NCBI RefSeq assembly: GCF_010122465.1
Contig: NZ_WLZY01000004.1
Location: 1-64,000, forward strand
Direction: 5' to 3'
Source of the DNA: Phytoactinopolyspora mesophila
GTDB lineage: Bacteria; Actinomycetota; Actinomycetes; Jiangellales; Jiangellaceae
Length of the DNA stretch: 64,000 nucleotides
Made by a program: the position numbers and the translations under genes. Below are positions 1-7,194 of the stretch, in pieces (the first letter of the stretch is position 1; every line of letters begins with the position of its first letter). The notes beneath the pieces were generated by a model. The model saw only the letters and a list, made by a program, of their open reading frames with translations, did not search any database and was not told the origin of the DNA.

Positions 1-709
1 CGTTATCGTAACAAATCCCGGTCCGGCCAAGTGAGGCCCGCATGCCAAGCTGCTTCAGCTTCTTGCTGTAATTATCAGAAGTATATTGTGAGCCGCGGTC
101 TGAGTGAAAGATGCAGCTTTCTTCAAGATGGTGGTTACGCGCGGCCATATCAAGCGCTTCGGTGACCAATTCGGTGCGCATGTGATCGGCCATCGCGTAC
201 CCAATCACCTCTTTGTTGAAGCAATCGATGACGGTCGAGACATAGAGCCAGCCCTCCCACGTTCTCACGCACGTGATGTCCCCGACGAGCTTCACGCCGG
301 GTCGCTCGGCGCTGAAGTCGCGGTTCACCAGGTCCGGTGTCACCGGGTCGGTGTCGCCGCGGATCGTGGTGGTCTTGTACGGCCGTGGCTGGCACGGCAC
401 CAGGCCCAGCTCACGCATCAGGTCGCGGACCAGCTCCGCGCCGATCTGCTCGCCGCCGCGGACGAGCTCAACGTGGATGCGCCGGTATCCGTAGACGCCG
501 TCGTTGTAGTCAAACAACGCCTGGATCTTGACCGCAAGCTCCTCGCGCCGCCGCGCGGTCGCGCTCATCGGCCGGCCGCGCCAGTCATAAAACCCGGACT
601 TCGACACCTTCAACCACGTACACATCTTCTGAATGCTCGGAGCATCGGCCGAATCGCCGTCGGCGGCGGTGGCAGCACAACCAGCGATGAACTCGTACTT
701 CTCGCTCAC
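1..709 (-). CDS. IS3-family transposase OrfB (catalytic, DDE), partial
   Basis: This is the catalytic half of an IS3-type transposase and should carry out strand transfer of the element. The frame opens with a GTG at 709 that overlaps the OrfA stop in a GTGA arrangement, so it is either translationally coupled or made as an OrfAB fusion by frameshifting. Visible features are an HTH_21-like segment near YGYRRIHVEL, then a retroviral-integrase-type core with the first catalytic aspartate in VGDITCVRTWEGWLY and the second in FHSDRGSQYTS. The third catalytic residue (Glu) lies beyond the window start. No in-frame stop is seen over the 236 visible codons, so this part is intact as far as it goes. 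Confidence 0.85.
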   Translation of the reverse strand, partial: MSEKYEFIAGCAATAADGDSADAPSIQKMCTWLKVSKSGFYDWRGRPMSATARRREELAVKIQALFDYNDGVYGYRRIHVELVRGGEQIGAELVRDLMRELGLVPCQPRPYKTTTIRGDTDPVTPDLVNRDFSAERPGVKLVGDITCVRTWEGWLYVSTVIDCFNKEVIGYAMADHMRTELVTEALDMAARNHHLEESCIFHSDRGSQYTSDNYSKKLKQLGMRASLGRTGICYDN

Positions 710-996
710 CGTTGCTCCTGCGCGAAGTATGCTGCCGCTCGTTTTAGGAAGTTGTTCTCCATCTCCAGTTCACGGTTCTTCCGCTCAAGCTCTCGTAAAC
801 GAGCCCGCTCGGACATCTCCAACGCCGGCTCATCGCCAGCATGCGCCTGTCGATAAGCCTTACACCAATTATCCAGGGTGGTCTCACCCACCCCAATCTC
901 GCGAGCCACATCGACTATTCTCCGGTCGTTCTCGACCACCAACCGGGCCGCTTCCTCGCGGAACTCAGGCGTAAACCTGCCGTTCTTCCTAGCCAC
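706..996 (-). CDS. IS3-family transposase OrfA (DNA-binding)
   Basis: A 96-residue OrfA that binds the element ends. Residues 1-50 form an HTH_Tnp_1-type helix-turn-helix (RFTPEFREEAARLV ... VGETTLDNW), and residues 60-90 form a short coiled coil (RARLRELERKNRELEMENN) of the type that lets OrfA and OrfAB multimerise. The start is a GTG at 996 with a GGAGAGGAG ribosome binding site nine bases upstream. Its TGA stop overlaps the OrfB GTG. Length and order match IS3 family members. Confidence 0.88.
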   Translation of the reverse strand: MARKNGRFTPEFREEAARLVVENDRRIVDVAREIGVGETTLDNWCKAYRQAHAGDEPALEMSERARLRELERKNRELEMENNFLKRAAAYFAQEQR

Positions 997-1149
997 GAAA
1001 TACTCTCCTCTCCAAACAGAACCCTATGGGCTCCGCAGTCCGGAAAGTAGGAGGCACCCCACATTGCAGGTGGGTGTTGGGGACTCTTCGGCCCTCAGTG
1101 TTGCAGCGCTGGGGGCCGCTTTGCGTCCCGGCTGGTTTGCGGCCTTGGC

Positions 1150-1371
1150 TCAGGCCGCGAGGTCAACGGTCTGGGCATCGAGCCACTCCTCCACATCGGC
1201 CCAGCGGTAGCGCAGGTGGCGGCCGACCTTGAGGGCCTTGGGGCCGATGCCCCGATGGCGCCACTGGTACAGGGTGTTGTCCGGCACTCCGAGATACTCG
1301 GACAACTCCTCAGGGCTGGCGAGGGGACGACGGTCTCGGTGAGCGGCATTGTGGGGCGAAGCAGGCGGCAT
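1150..1371 (-). CDS. xis: Excisionase-like helix-turn-helix protein
   Basis: A 73-residue MerR/BldC-type DNA-binding domain, the family used as recombination directionality factors by actinobacterial integrative elements. The HTH spans roughly residues 17-65: LASPEELSEYLGVPDNTLYQW, a turn, then RHLRYRWADVEEWLD. I start it at the ATG at 1371 because the homologous region begins soon after; the longer upstream frame is arginine-rich and looks non-coding. It is divergent from the integrase gene beginning at 1740, whereas xis and int of many such elements are co-directional. The integrase is broken, so excision by this pair is probably lost. Confidence 0.7.
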   Translation of the reverse strand: MPPASPHNAAHRDRRPLASPEELSEYLGVPDNTLYQWRHRGIGPKALKVGRHLRYRWADVEEWLDAQTVDLAA

Positions 1372-1739
1372 TGAGTCTCCTCCGGAATTCTGGGCAGGCG
1401 GAGCGTGGCACACACAACCACGCAACCCGCGCGATATCCAGCGACAGTGTGCAGACGATCCACGGCCGCACCAAACCCGGTGCATGTGGTAGTGGAACCA
1501 CGGTAGGGGTAGATCCGCCGATGACCTATATGAGGCTCTTTCAGGGCACACACCTGTCTGCTTCGCCAGGTCAGGCGGGTGCTCGGGTCCACAGCGGTCC
1601 TGTCGGGTGCGGCGGGATTATGCACCATGAATCGCGGTCGCCCAAACCGCGGACTGCAAGCTACAACTACACGCTATGGAGAACCGAACCGCGAAATCCC
1701 TGCCATTCCTTACCTCCTTCGTGGGCGAGGAGGCTGTCC
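1372..1739. other. Intergenic region between divergent xis and int
   Basis: This 368-base stretch should hold the promoters of both divergent genes and possibly binding sites for the excisionase. I see no convincing gene, no clear -10/-35 pair and no long repeat. A GAGGAGG ribosome binding site just before 1740 belongs to the integrase. Local base composition is less GC-rich than the surrounding genes. Confidence 0.5.
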
Positions 1740-2831
1740 ATGGCTGACGTCTACGACCGCTGGCACAAGAGCTATCCGAAGGAGGGCGATCCCGAATGCG
1801 CCGAGCACAAGGGAAAGGTCCCGACAAAGGGACACGGCAAGGGAAAACGCTGGCAGGTCCGCTACCGCGATCCGAGTGGTGAGCAGCGCAGCGCCAACTT
1901 CCACCGCAAGGTTGAGGCGGAGGCCGCCGCCAACGCGATCGAGAAGGATCTGCGGCAGGGGACGTACGTCGATCCCGACGCCGGAAAAGTCTTGCTGCGG
2001 ACGTACGCACGGCAGTGGCTGGACGCCGCGACGGCGGGCGTTGGCACGGTGGACGCCTACGAGGGAGTGGTGCGCAACCACATCGAGCCGCACCTCGGAA
2101 GCCGCGAGCTGCGCTCGCTCAACCGGCCTTCGCTCGTCCAGGCTTGGGTGCGGAAGCTCCAGGACGCAGGTCTGGAACCGTCCACCATCGGCTGGATCAG
2201 CTCCATACTCACCGCCATCCTCGATGCGGCCGTCGAGGATGGGCTGCTGCACCGGAACCCGTGCAAGTCCAGCTCGGTCAAGCTCCCCAAGGAGCCCAGG
2301 AAGAAGATCACGCCGTGGAGCCTGGAGCGGGTCCACGCAGTGATCGCCGGTCTGCCGGGCCGCTTCCAGTGCGGCGGGAAGCTGGCCTTCGGGTGCGGGC
2401 TGCGTCAGGGCGAGGTTCTCGGCGTCGCGGTCGAGCACCTGGACTTCAAGCAGCGTCTGGTGCGCGTGAACCGGCAGATCAAGCTGGTGCGCTCCACGAT
2501 GGTCTTCTCGCTGCCGAAGGGGGAGCGGGTGCGCACCGTCCCGATGCCCGACGAGCTGGCGAGGGCTCTCAAGGCCCACATGAAGGCGTACCCGCCGAGG
2601 GAGATCACCCTGCCGTGGGCCAAGCCGGACGGAGGTGAGCGCACGTTCCGGCTGCTGTTCACGACGGAACAGGGCAAGGCGTATCACCGGAGCGTGCTGA
2701 ATGAGGGCGACTGGAAGCGCGCCCTCGCCTCGGCCGGGGTGATCCCGCCGCGCGACAAAGGGGCGCCGCGCTTCGCCGCCGCTCCGGAGGACGGGATGCA
2801 CGCGCTCCGTCACACCTACGCCTCCGTGCTG
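1740..2831 (+). pseudogene. int: Tyrosine site-specific integrase, 5' part (interrupted)
   Basis: The N-terminal 364 residues of a phage/AICE-type tyrosine integrase. The ATG at 1740 follows a GAGGAGG site. An AP2-like arm-binding segment (WQVRYRDPSGEQRSANFHRK) is followed by a SAM-like core-binding domain (about 75-175) and the catalytic domain, with the first catalytic arginine at R222 (GLRQGE) and the HxxR box at H354/R357 (HALRHTYASVL). Immediately after the HxxR box the frame leaves the family: the nucleophile segment is missing and unrelated sequence follows to a stop at 2952-2954. The missing part is found at 6681, so the gene was split by an insertion and is inactive unless that element excises. 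Confidence 0.88.
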
Positions 2832-3008
2832 CAAATGGGCAGAATTGCATCTGATGCATCATTCGGCAGTTTGTGTGAACGTCGTTTAGCTGGGACTCGA
2901 GGTCAATGGGCCGCTGGTGGGAGTCGCTTGATGATGTGTCGACACGCGGTGTGAGCTGCGCATTCCCGGTTCCTGTTGCTGTTGATGCAACTATGTGTCA
3001 TCCATTTC

Positions 3009-3042
3009 TGTTGCATTGGGTGTTGATTTGTTGCATTCGGTG
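3009..3042 (+). repeat. Direct repeat TGTTGCATTxGGTG in transposon left end
   Basis: Two copies of TGTTGCATT-(G/C)-GGTG start at 3009 and 3029, twenty bases apart, in the AT-richer leader (2832-3062) upstream of the first transposon gene. The spacing is close to two helical turns. They could be recombinase arm-binding sites or an operator for the element's own HTH protein; the sequence shows only the repeat. Confidence 0.5.
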
Positions 3043-3062
3043 CTGTCCTTGGAGGGTCCTGG

Positions 3063-4151
3063 ATGACCGAGGCGCGAACGGCGGGGTCGGCGGCGTTGGT
3101 GCTGGTCGATGGCGCGACGCCGCTGCGGGTTGAGCCGGCGCTGTTCGACTCGATGCTAAAGGGGTGGCGGCTGCAGCAGTCCAGCCGACGGCTGAGCGGG
3201 CCGCTGATCGATGGCCGGGAACGGCTCGTGCGTCGGTTCGCCGAGTTCACCGGTGCCTGGCCATGGCAGTGGACACCGGAGCAGGCGGAGGCGTGGATCG
3301 CCTCGGGTGGGTGGGCGCACTCGACGGTGCGGTCGTATCAGGGCGCGCTGGGCATGTTCCTGGGATATGTGTGTGATCCGCGGTATGGCTGGATCGCCGA
3401 GTGCGAGCAGCAGGTCGGGGCCCGTCCGGTGCAGGTGTGTCACGAGGACAACACCGTGTCGCACGTGGCCGATCACGAGGGCCGTGCGGAGCGTCGCCCG
3501 CTGACCCGTGCTGAGCTGCAGGCGTTCTTCGATGCCGCCGACGACCGGGTGGAGCAGGCGGCAGGTGCGCGGCGCAAGGGGTGGCTGGCGACGTTTCGGG
3601 ACGCGACGTTGTTCAAGGTCGTCTACGGTTGGGGACTTCGTCGCCGGGAGACGGCGATGCTGGACATGGCCGACTTCACGGTCAACCCGGCGGCGCCGGA
3701 GCTGGGCCGGCTTGGTGTGGTGCATGTGCGCTACGGCAAGGCGATGAAGGGCAGCCCACCGCGGCGCAGAGCGGTGGCCACGCTGATGCCGTGGACGGCC
3801 GAGGCGCTGGAGCAGTACCTGGAGCAGGTGCGGCCCCGCTACGGCTGCGAGCGGCATCCGGCGGTGTGGCTGACCGAACGTGACGGGCGGATCTCGACAC
3901 GGCAGATCGATGACCGCTTCGCCCAGTTCCGACGGCTGGCCGACCTTCCGGATGATCTTTCCGTTCACTCGCTGCGCCACTCATACGTCTCCCATCTGAT
4001 CGAGGACGGGGTCGATCCGCTGTTCGTGCAACAGCAGGTGGGACATTCGTGGGCGTCGACGACCGCGGCGTACACGACGGTCGGCACCGACGCACGCAAT
4101 CGGATGCTCAAGCAGGCGCTGGGTCGTGTCTACGGTCCGGATCGGGGATGA
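3063..4151 (+). CDS. Tyrosine recombinase of nested transposon (TnpA-like)
   Basis: A 362-residue integrase-family recombinase that should cut and rejoin the transposon ends. Residues 40-125 form the SAM-like core-binding domain and 155-350 the catalytic domain. All catalytic positions are visible: R193 in GWGLRRRETAML, a lysine in the GKAMKGSPPRRR beta hairpin, H302/R305 in HSLRHSYVSHLI, H328 in GHSWAS, and nucleophile Y337 in TTAAYTTV. The ATG at 3063 is preceded by GGAGGGTCCTGG. Its stop overlaps the next gene's ATG. Nothing is truncated, so the enzyme looks active. Family assignment is firm; the TnpA comparison is based on length and gene context. Confidence 0.9.
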   Translation: MTEARTAGSAALVLVDGATPLRVEPALFDSMLKGWRLQQSSRRLSGPLIDGRERLVRRFAEFTGAWPWQWTPEQAEAWIASGGWAHSTVRSYQGALGMFLGYVCDPRYGWIAECEQQVGARPVQVCHEDNTVSHVADHEGRAERRPLTRAELQAFFDAADDRVEQAAGARRKGWLATFRDATLFKVVYGWGLRRRETAMLDMADFTVNPAAPELGRLGVVHVRYGKAMKGSPPRRRAVATLMPWTAEALEQYLEQVRPRYGCERHPAVWLTERDGRISTRQIDDRFAQFRRLADLPDDLSVHSLRHSYVSHLIEDGVDPLFVQQQVGHSWASTTAAYTTVGTDARNRMLKQALGRVYGPDRG

Positions 4152-4489
4152 TGCCCAGCATGGCGAACAAGACCGGGTATGTGTGGCATCTACGCAGGGT
4201 GATGGCCGATCGTGGCATGTTCCAAACGACCGACCTGATCGCCCCGCTGGCCGAACGGGGCGCAAAGTTGTCCAGGGAACAGGTCTACCGGCTGGTGACG
4301 GGCACGCCGGAGAGACTCAACCTGGCCGTGCTGGCCGCGTTGTGCGACATTCTCGACTGCTCCGTCGGCGACCTGATCGAACCGAGGACCTCGGCGACGC
4401 CCACGTCGGCGAAGACGTCGTCTTCTCCGGAGCCGCCCGAGCGGCTGCGGCCTCGCCGCGCCCGGATCCTGCCTGAGCCCGGACAGTAG
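4148..4489 (+). CDS. Small Cro/C1-type helix-turn-helix protein of transposon
   Basis: A 113-residue protein with an XRE-type DNA-binding domain across residues 5-75: VWHLRRVMADRGMF, then LSREQVYRLVTG and LAVLAALCDILDCSVGDLI, the last resembling HTH_26 regulators. The remainder is a Pro/Ser/Arg-rich tail. The ATG at 4148 overlaps the recombinase stop as ATGA; an ATG at 4160 is a possible alternative. Sitting between the two recombinase genes, it could act as an accessory or regulatory factor like Tn554 TnpC, which orients and boosts transposition. That role is inferred from position only. Confidence 0.75.
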   Translation: MMPSMANKTGYVWHLRRVMADRGMFQTTDLIAPLAERGAKLSREQVYRLVTGTPERLNLAVLAALCDILDCSVGDLIEPRTSATPTSAKTSSSPEPPERLRPRRARILPEPGQ

Positions 4490-4493
4490 AGTC

Positions 4494-6599
4494 GTGACCG
4501 GCATGGTGGTGTGTGCAGCCGGGCATCAGATGCCTGCCGGGCCGGACCGTGTCTGTTTCACCTGCCGCCGGGATGAGGTCATCGCTTGCGCCAGGGCCGT
4601 GGAGACGTCACTGTCCGGCGACGACGTGGCCGCGGCGGTGGACACGGTGGCCACCAACCCCGCGGTGTGGCGTTTCCTGGCCGAGGCGTTCGCCCGTGAT
4701 CCGGACGCGCTCGCCCACGCAGCGCCACCCGTCGTTGGGCGGCTGGTGACCGAGCTGATCGCCCGCGGTTCCACCGTCATGACGGTGCCGACGTGCGTGA
4801 CTTGTGGGGTGAGCGGACGGCCATTGACCGTCACCGACGACGGCGGCATGTGCAAACGATGCGCAGCACGGCGCAACCCGGCGGCCTGCTCCCACTGCGG
4901 CATCGTCAAACCGGTCGCCGGGCGCACCAACAGCGGCGGGCCGATCTGCGAACCGTGCCGCCGTCACCAGCGAGGACACCGTCCATGCGGTGTGTGCGGT
5001 AATACCACCTCGATCGCGGTACGAGCCCGCGGTGACCAACCGGACATCTGCGTCAACTGCTACCGCAGACCTGAGGCCACCTGCCACGTCTGCCGACGAC
5101 GACGGCCGTGCAGCTTCGCCGACACCGACCGACCGATCTGCGCGTCGTGCTCACCCCGAGCCACGGCCATCTGCGCACGCTGCGGCGCCCATCGCCCACC
5201 CGCGGCGCGCTGGGACGAAGGGCCGATCTGCGACACCTGCTACACCGCCGCGCTACGCCACCGTGGACGCTGCGCGGTCTGCGGGGACCAGCGCCGCCTC
5301 GTCGCTCCGCCCGGGCCGGAGGCCACGACCTGCGCCGACTGCGCCGGAGTGCCCGTCGTGCACGCCTGCATCGACTGCGGGCTGGAGGACAAACTCTACG
5401 AGAAAGACCGCTGCGCCCGGTGCAGCCTGCGTCGCCGGGCCACCGAGCTGCTCTCCGGCGCCTCCGGGCAGGTCCCAGCCGAGCTGAACGGGGTGCTCGA
5501 GGCCATCTGCGCGGCCCGCACACCACGCGCGGCGCTGAACTGGCTACGCCAGGGCGCCGCCGCCGCTGTCCTGACCGAACTCGTCTCCGGACAACTCCAG
5601 CTCACACACGAGGCGTTGGACGCACACCCACATCCGAAGGCGGCCGACTATCTGCGACACATGCTCGTCGCCAGTGGCGCGCTCGAGCCCCGCGACGAGG
5701 CCCTGGCCCGCACCGAACGCTGGCTCACCGACCTGCTCGCCACTATCGACGACAACGAGTACCGTCGGCTCGTCCAAGCCTTCGCAGCCTGGCAGGTCAT
5801 GCGACGGCTACGCCGTCACGCCGAGACCCGCCCAGCGCCTCGGACCTACACCGCCCACGCCAAACTGCGCATCAAGGTCGCCACCGAGTTCCTCACCTGG
5901 CTCACAGCACACGACACCACCCTGGCCGAGGCCCGCCAAACCGACATCGACCAGTGGCTGGCCACCAGCCCGCGCGCCTGCCACGTGCGAGACTTCCTCA
6001 CCTGGGCCACCGAGCGGCGTCACTGCCCGGCCTTCACCATCCCGGCGCCACAACGCTTCACCGGCACCGCCACCGATTCCGACCAACGCTGGGCACACCT
6101 CGCTCGACTGCTCCACGACGACGAACTCGCCCTCGTCGACCGAGTCGCCGGCTGCTTCCTACTGCTGTTCGCCCAGCCACAATCCCGGATCGCGGTCATG
6201 ACCACCGACCAGATCACCCAGCACGACAACGAGGTGTTCGTCCGCTTCGGCCAGCACGACGTGCCCGTCCCCGAACCACTCGACACGCTACTGCTCCAGC
6301 TCATCGCCAACGGCAAGTCCTACACCGGGATCGGATCACCCGCCGACACCCAATGGCTGTTCCCCGGCGGCATGCCCGGACGACCCATCACCGCATCACG
6401 ACTCGCCGAACGCCTCCGCGCTGTGGGCATCTCCACCCAAGCCGGACGCCGAGCCACCCTGATCGACCTCGCCGCCAAGCTCCCCGCCGCCGTCCTCGCC
6501 GACCTGCTCGGCCTGCACCGCGCCACGGCCGTGAAATGGACCGGACAAGCCGGCGGCGGCTGGAACCGCTACGCCGCCGAGATCGCCCGCACCCGCTAG
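4494..6599 (+). CDS. Zinc-motif-rich recombinase-like protein (TnpB-like)
   Basis: A 701-residue protein in two halves. Residues 1-315 contain about fifteen CxxC motifs (for example CFTC, CVTC, CKRC, CSHC, CGVC, CHVC, CARC, CIDC), suggesting a chain of zinc ribbons. Residues 420-700 resemble a phage-integrase core: a SAM-like domain, an arginine box at R565 (QSRIAVMTTDQI), then RRATLIDLAAKLPAAVLADLL where a canonical enzyme has HxxR, and a terminal Y693 (WNRYAAE). The usual catalytic His residues are not evident, so it may be catalytically weak or act as a partner of the 362-residue recombinase. The GTG start at 4494 lies four bases after the HTH stop. Confidence 0.8.
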   Translation: MTGMVVCAAGHQMPAGPDRVCFTCRRDEVIACARAVETSLSGDDVAAAVDTVATNPAVWRFLAEAFARDPDALAHAAPPVVGRLVTELIARGSTVMTVPTCVTCGVSGRPLTVTDDGGMCKRCAARRNPAACSHCGIVKPVAGRTNSGGPICEPCRRHQRGHRPCGVCGNTTSIAVRARGDQPDICVNCYRRPEATCHVCRRRRPCSFADTDRPICASCSPRATAICARCGAHRPPAARWDEGPICDTCYTAALRHRGRCAVCGDQRRLVAPPGPEATTCADCAGVPVVHACIDCGLEDKLYEKDRCARCSLRRRATELLSGASGQVPAELNGVLEAICAARTPRAALNWLRQGAAAAVLTELVSGQLQLTHEALDAHPHPKAADYLRHMLVASGALEPRDEALARTERWLTDLLATIDDNEYRRLVQAFAAWQVMRRLRRHAETRPAPRTYTAHAKLRIKVATEFLTWLTAHDTTLAEARQTDIDQWLATSPRACHVRDFLTWATERRHCPAFTIPAPQRFTGTATDSDQRWAHLARLLHDDELALVDRVAGCFLLLFAQPQSRIAVMTTDQITQHDNEVFVRFGQHDVPVPEPLDTLLLQLIANGKSYTGIGSPADTQWLFPGGMPGRPITASRLAERLRAVGISTQAGRRATLIDLAAKLPAAVLADLLGLHRATAVKWTGQAGGGWNRYAAEIARTR

Positions 6600-6680
6600 A
6601 AGCCACCCACAATCACCAACCATGCGAATAGCCCTCACCCGCCAGGACCCGTCCACCTACTCACACGAGCCGAAACATTG

Positions 6681-7013
6681 CTCTCTACCGGTTTCGACGC
6701 GGGAGAGACGATCAAGGCGCTCGCCGAGTACCTCGGGCATTCCGACCCCGGCTTCACGCTGCGCACGTATACGCATCTGATGCCGGCGAGCGAGTCCCGG
6801 ACGCGGAGGGCGATCGACGCCGCGTTTGTCTCTGGGGGATCCGAGGGCTCGGGCGAGGGGAATCCGTGGCCGTGTGCACTGCTTGTGCACTGGCCGCCTG
6901 ATCCGGGGCCGGAGGCGCAGCCAGGGTGGGGTCGCGCTCGCGGCGTCTGTATAGGTCAGACGGGATGCGGGCGGGTCAGGAGGCGTGCAGCAGGGCGTCG
7001 TTGCGCCATTTGA
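6681..7013 (+). pseudogene. int: Tyrosine integrase, 3' part with nucleophile tyrosine
   Basis: The missing C-terminus of the integrase that begins at 1740. It contains IKALAEYLGHSDPGFTL and then the nucleophile region LRTYTHLMPASESRTRRA, which normally follows directly after HALRHTYASVL. It has no start of its own other than a chance TTG at the junction. The frame runs to a stop at 7011-7013; the last 60 or so codons are proline/glycine-rich and need not be part of the ancestral protein. Restored, the enzyme would be about 475 residues. Confidence 0.85.
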
Positions 7014-7194
7014 GGTTCTCGTGGCGTTCCTTGCGGCTACCACCGGCATCATGGCGGTGCTTCTCCTCGGAACTGACGGTGGTCCGTCTGTCACGGACGC
7101 CGTCGGCCTGTATGAGCTTATCGGCTACAACCTGCTGGCTATCAGCGCCATCCTGGCTCTGCGGGTTCTGGTGCGCGTCTTCCGCCGGTCTTGA
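6985..7194 (+). CDS. Small membrane protein, possible
   Basis: A 69-codon frame with a GTG start encoding two hydrophobic segments (about residues 11-28, VLVAFLAATTGIMAVLLL, and 45-63, LIGYNLLAISAILALRVL) and a basic end (RVFRRS). Its third-position GC content is clearly elevated, supporting coding potential, but the ribosome binding site GGAGG sits only one base before the GTG, so the start may be an internal GTG. It overlaps the tail of the integrase remnant and, by 53 bases, the end of the convergent membrane-protein gene. Function unknown. Confidence 0.4.
   Translation: MQQGVVAPFEVLVAFLAATTGIMAVLLLGTDGGPSVTDAVGLYELIGYNLLAISAILALRVLVRVFRRS

Larger units (their letters stand above)
1..1040 (-). 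mobile_element. IS3-family insertion sequence, left part cut by window edge
   Basis: Two overlapping minus-strand frames (OrfA-like 996-706 and OrfB-like 709-1) form a typical IS3-type transposase pair. The downstream end of the element lies outside the window, so its inverted repeats cannot be compared; the upstream end should fall somewhere in 997-1060, and I place it only approximately. The element sits beside the excisionase/integrase module, consistent with accumulation of mobile DNA here. Confidence 0.8.
2832..6680 (+). mobile_element. Nested Tn554-like three-gene transposon inside the integrase gene
   Basis: About 3.85 kb inserted between integrase codons, seen directly because the flanking halves join in frame (CTG at 2829-2831, then CTC TCT ACC from 6681). 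A TGC triplet is present at both junctions (2830-2832 and 6679-6681), so the exact edges are uncertain by up to three bases. The cargo is a tyrosine recombinase, a small HTH protein and a large zinc-motif recombinase-like protein, all plus strand with tight spacing. Lengths (362, 113, 701) resemble TnpA (361), TnpC (125) and TnpB (630) of Tn554, but the order is A-C-B. There are no passenger genes, no obvious terminal inverted repeats and no long target duplication, as expected for tyrosine-recombinase transposons. Confidence 0.85.

Noticed and set aside
1710-2834. 374-codon antisense frame over the integrase
   Set aside because: Mirrors the integrase codons, rich in Arg/Leu/Pro, with no domain; the plus-strand frame carries the catalytic motifs.
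5108-6631. 507-codon frame inside the 701-residue transposon gene
   Set aside because: Extremely Arg/Pro/His-rich, typical of an out-of-frame read of high-GC DNA; the other frame has ordered CxxC motifs.
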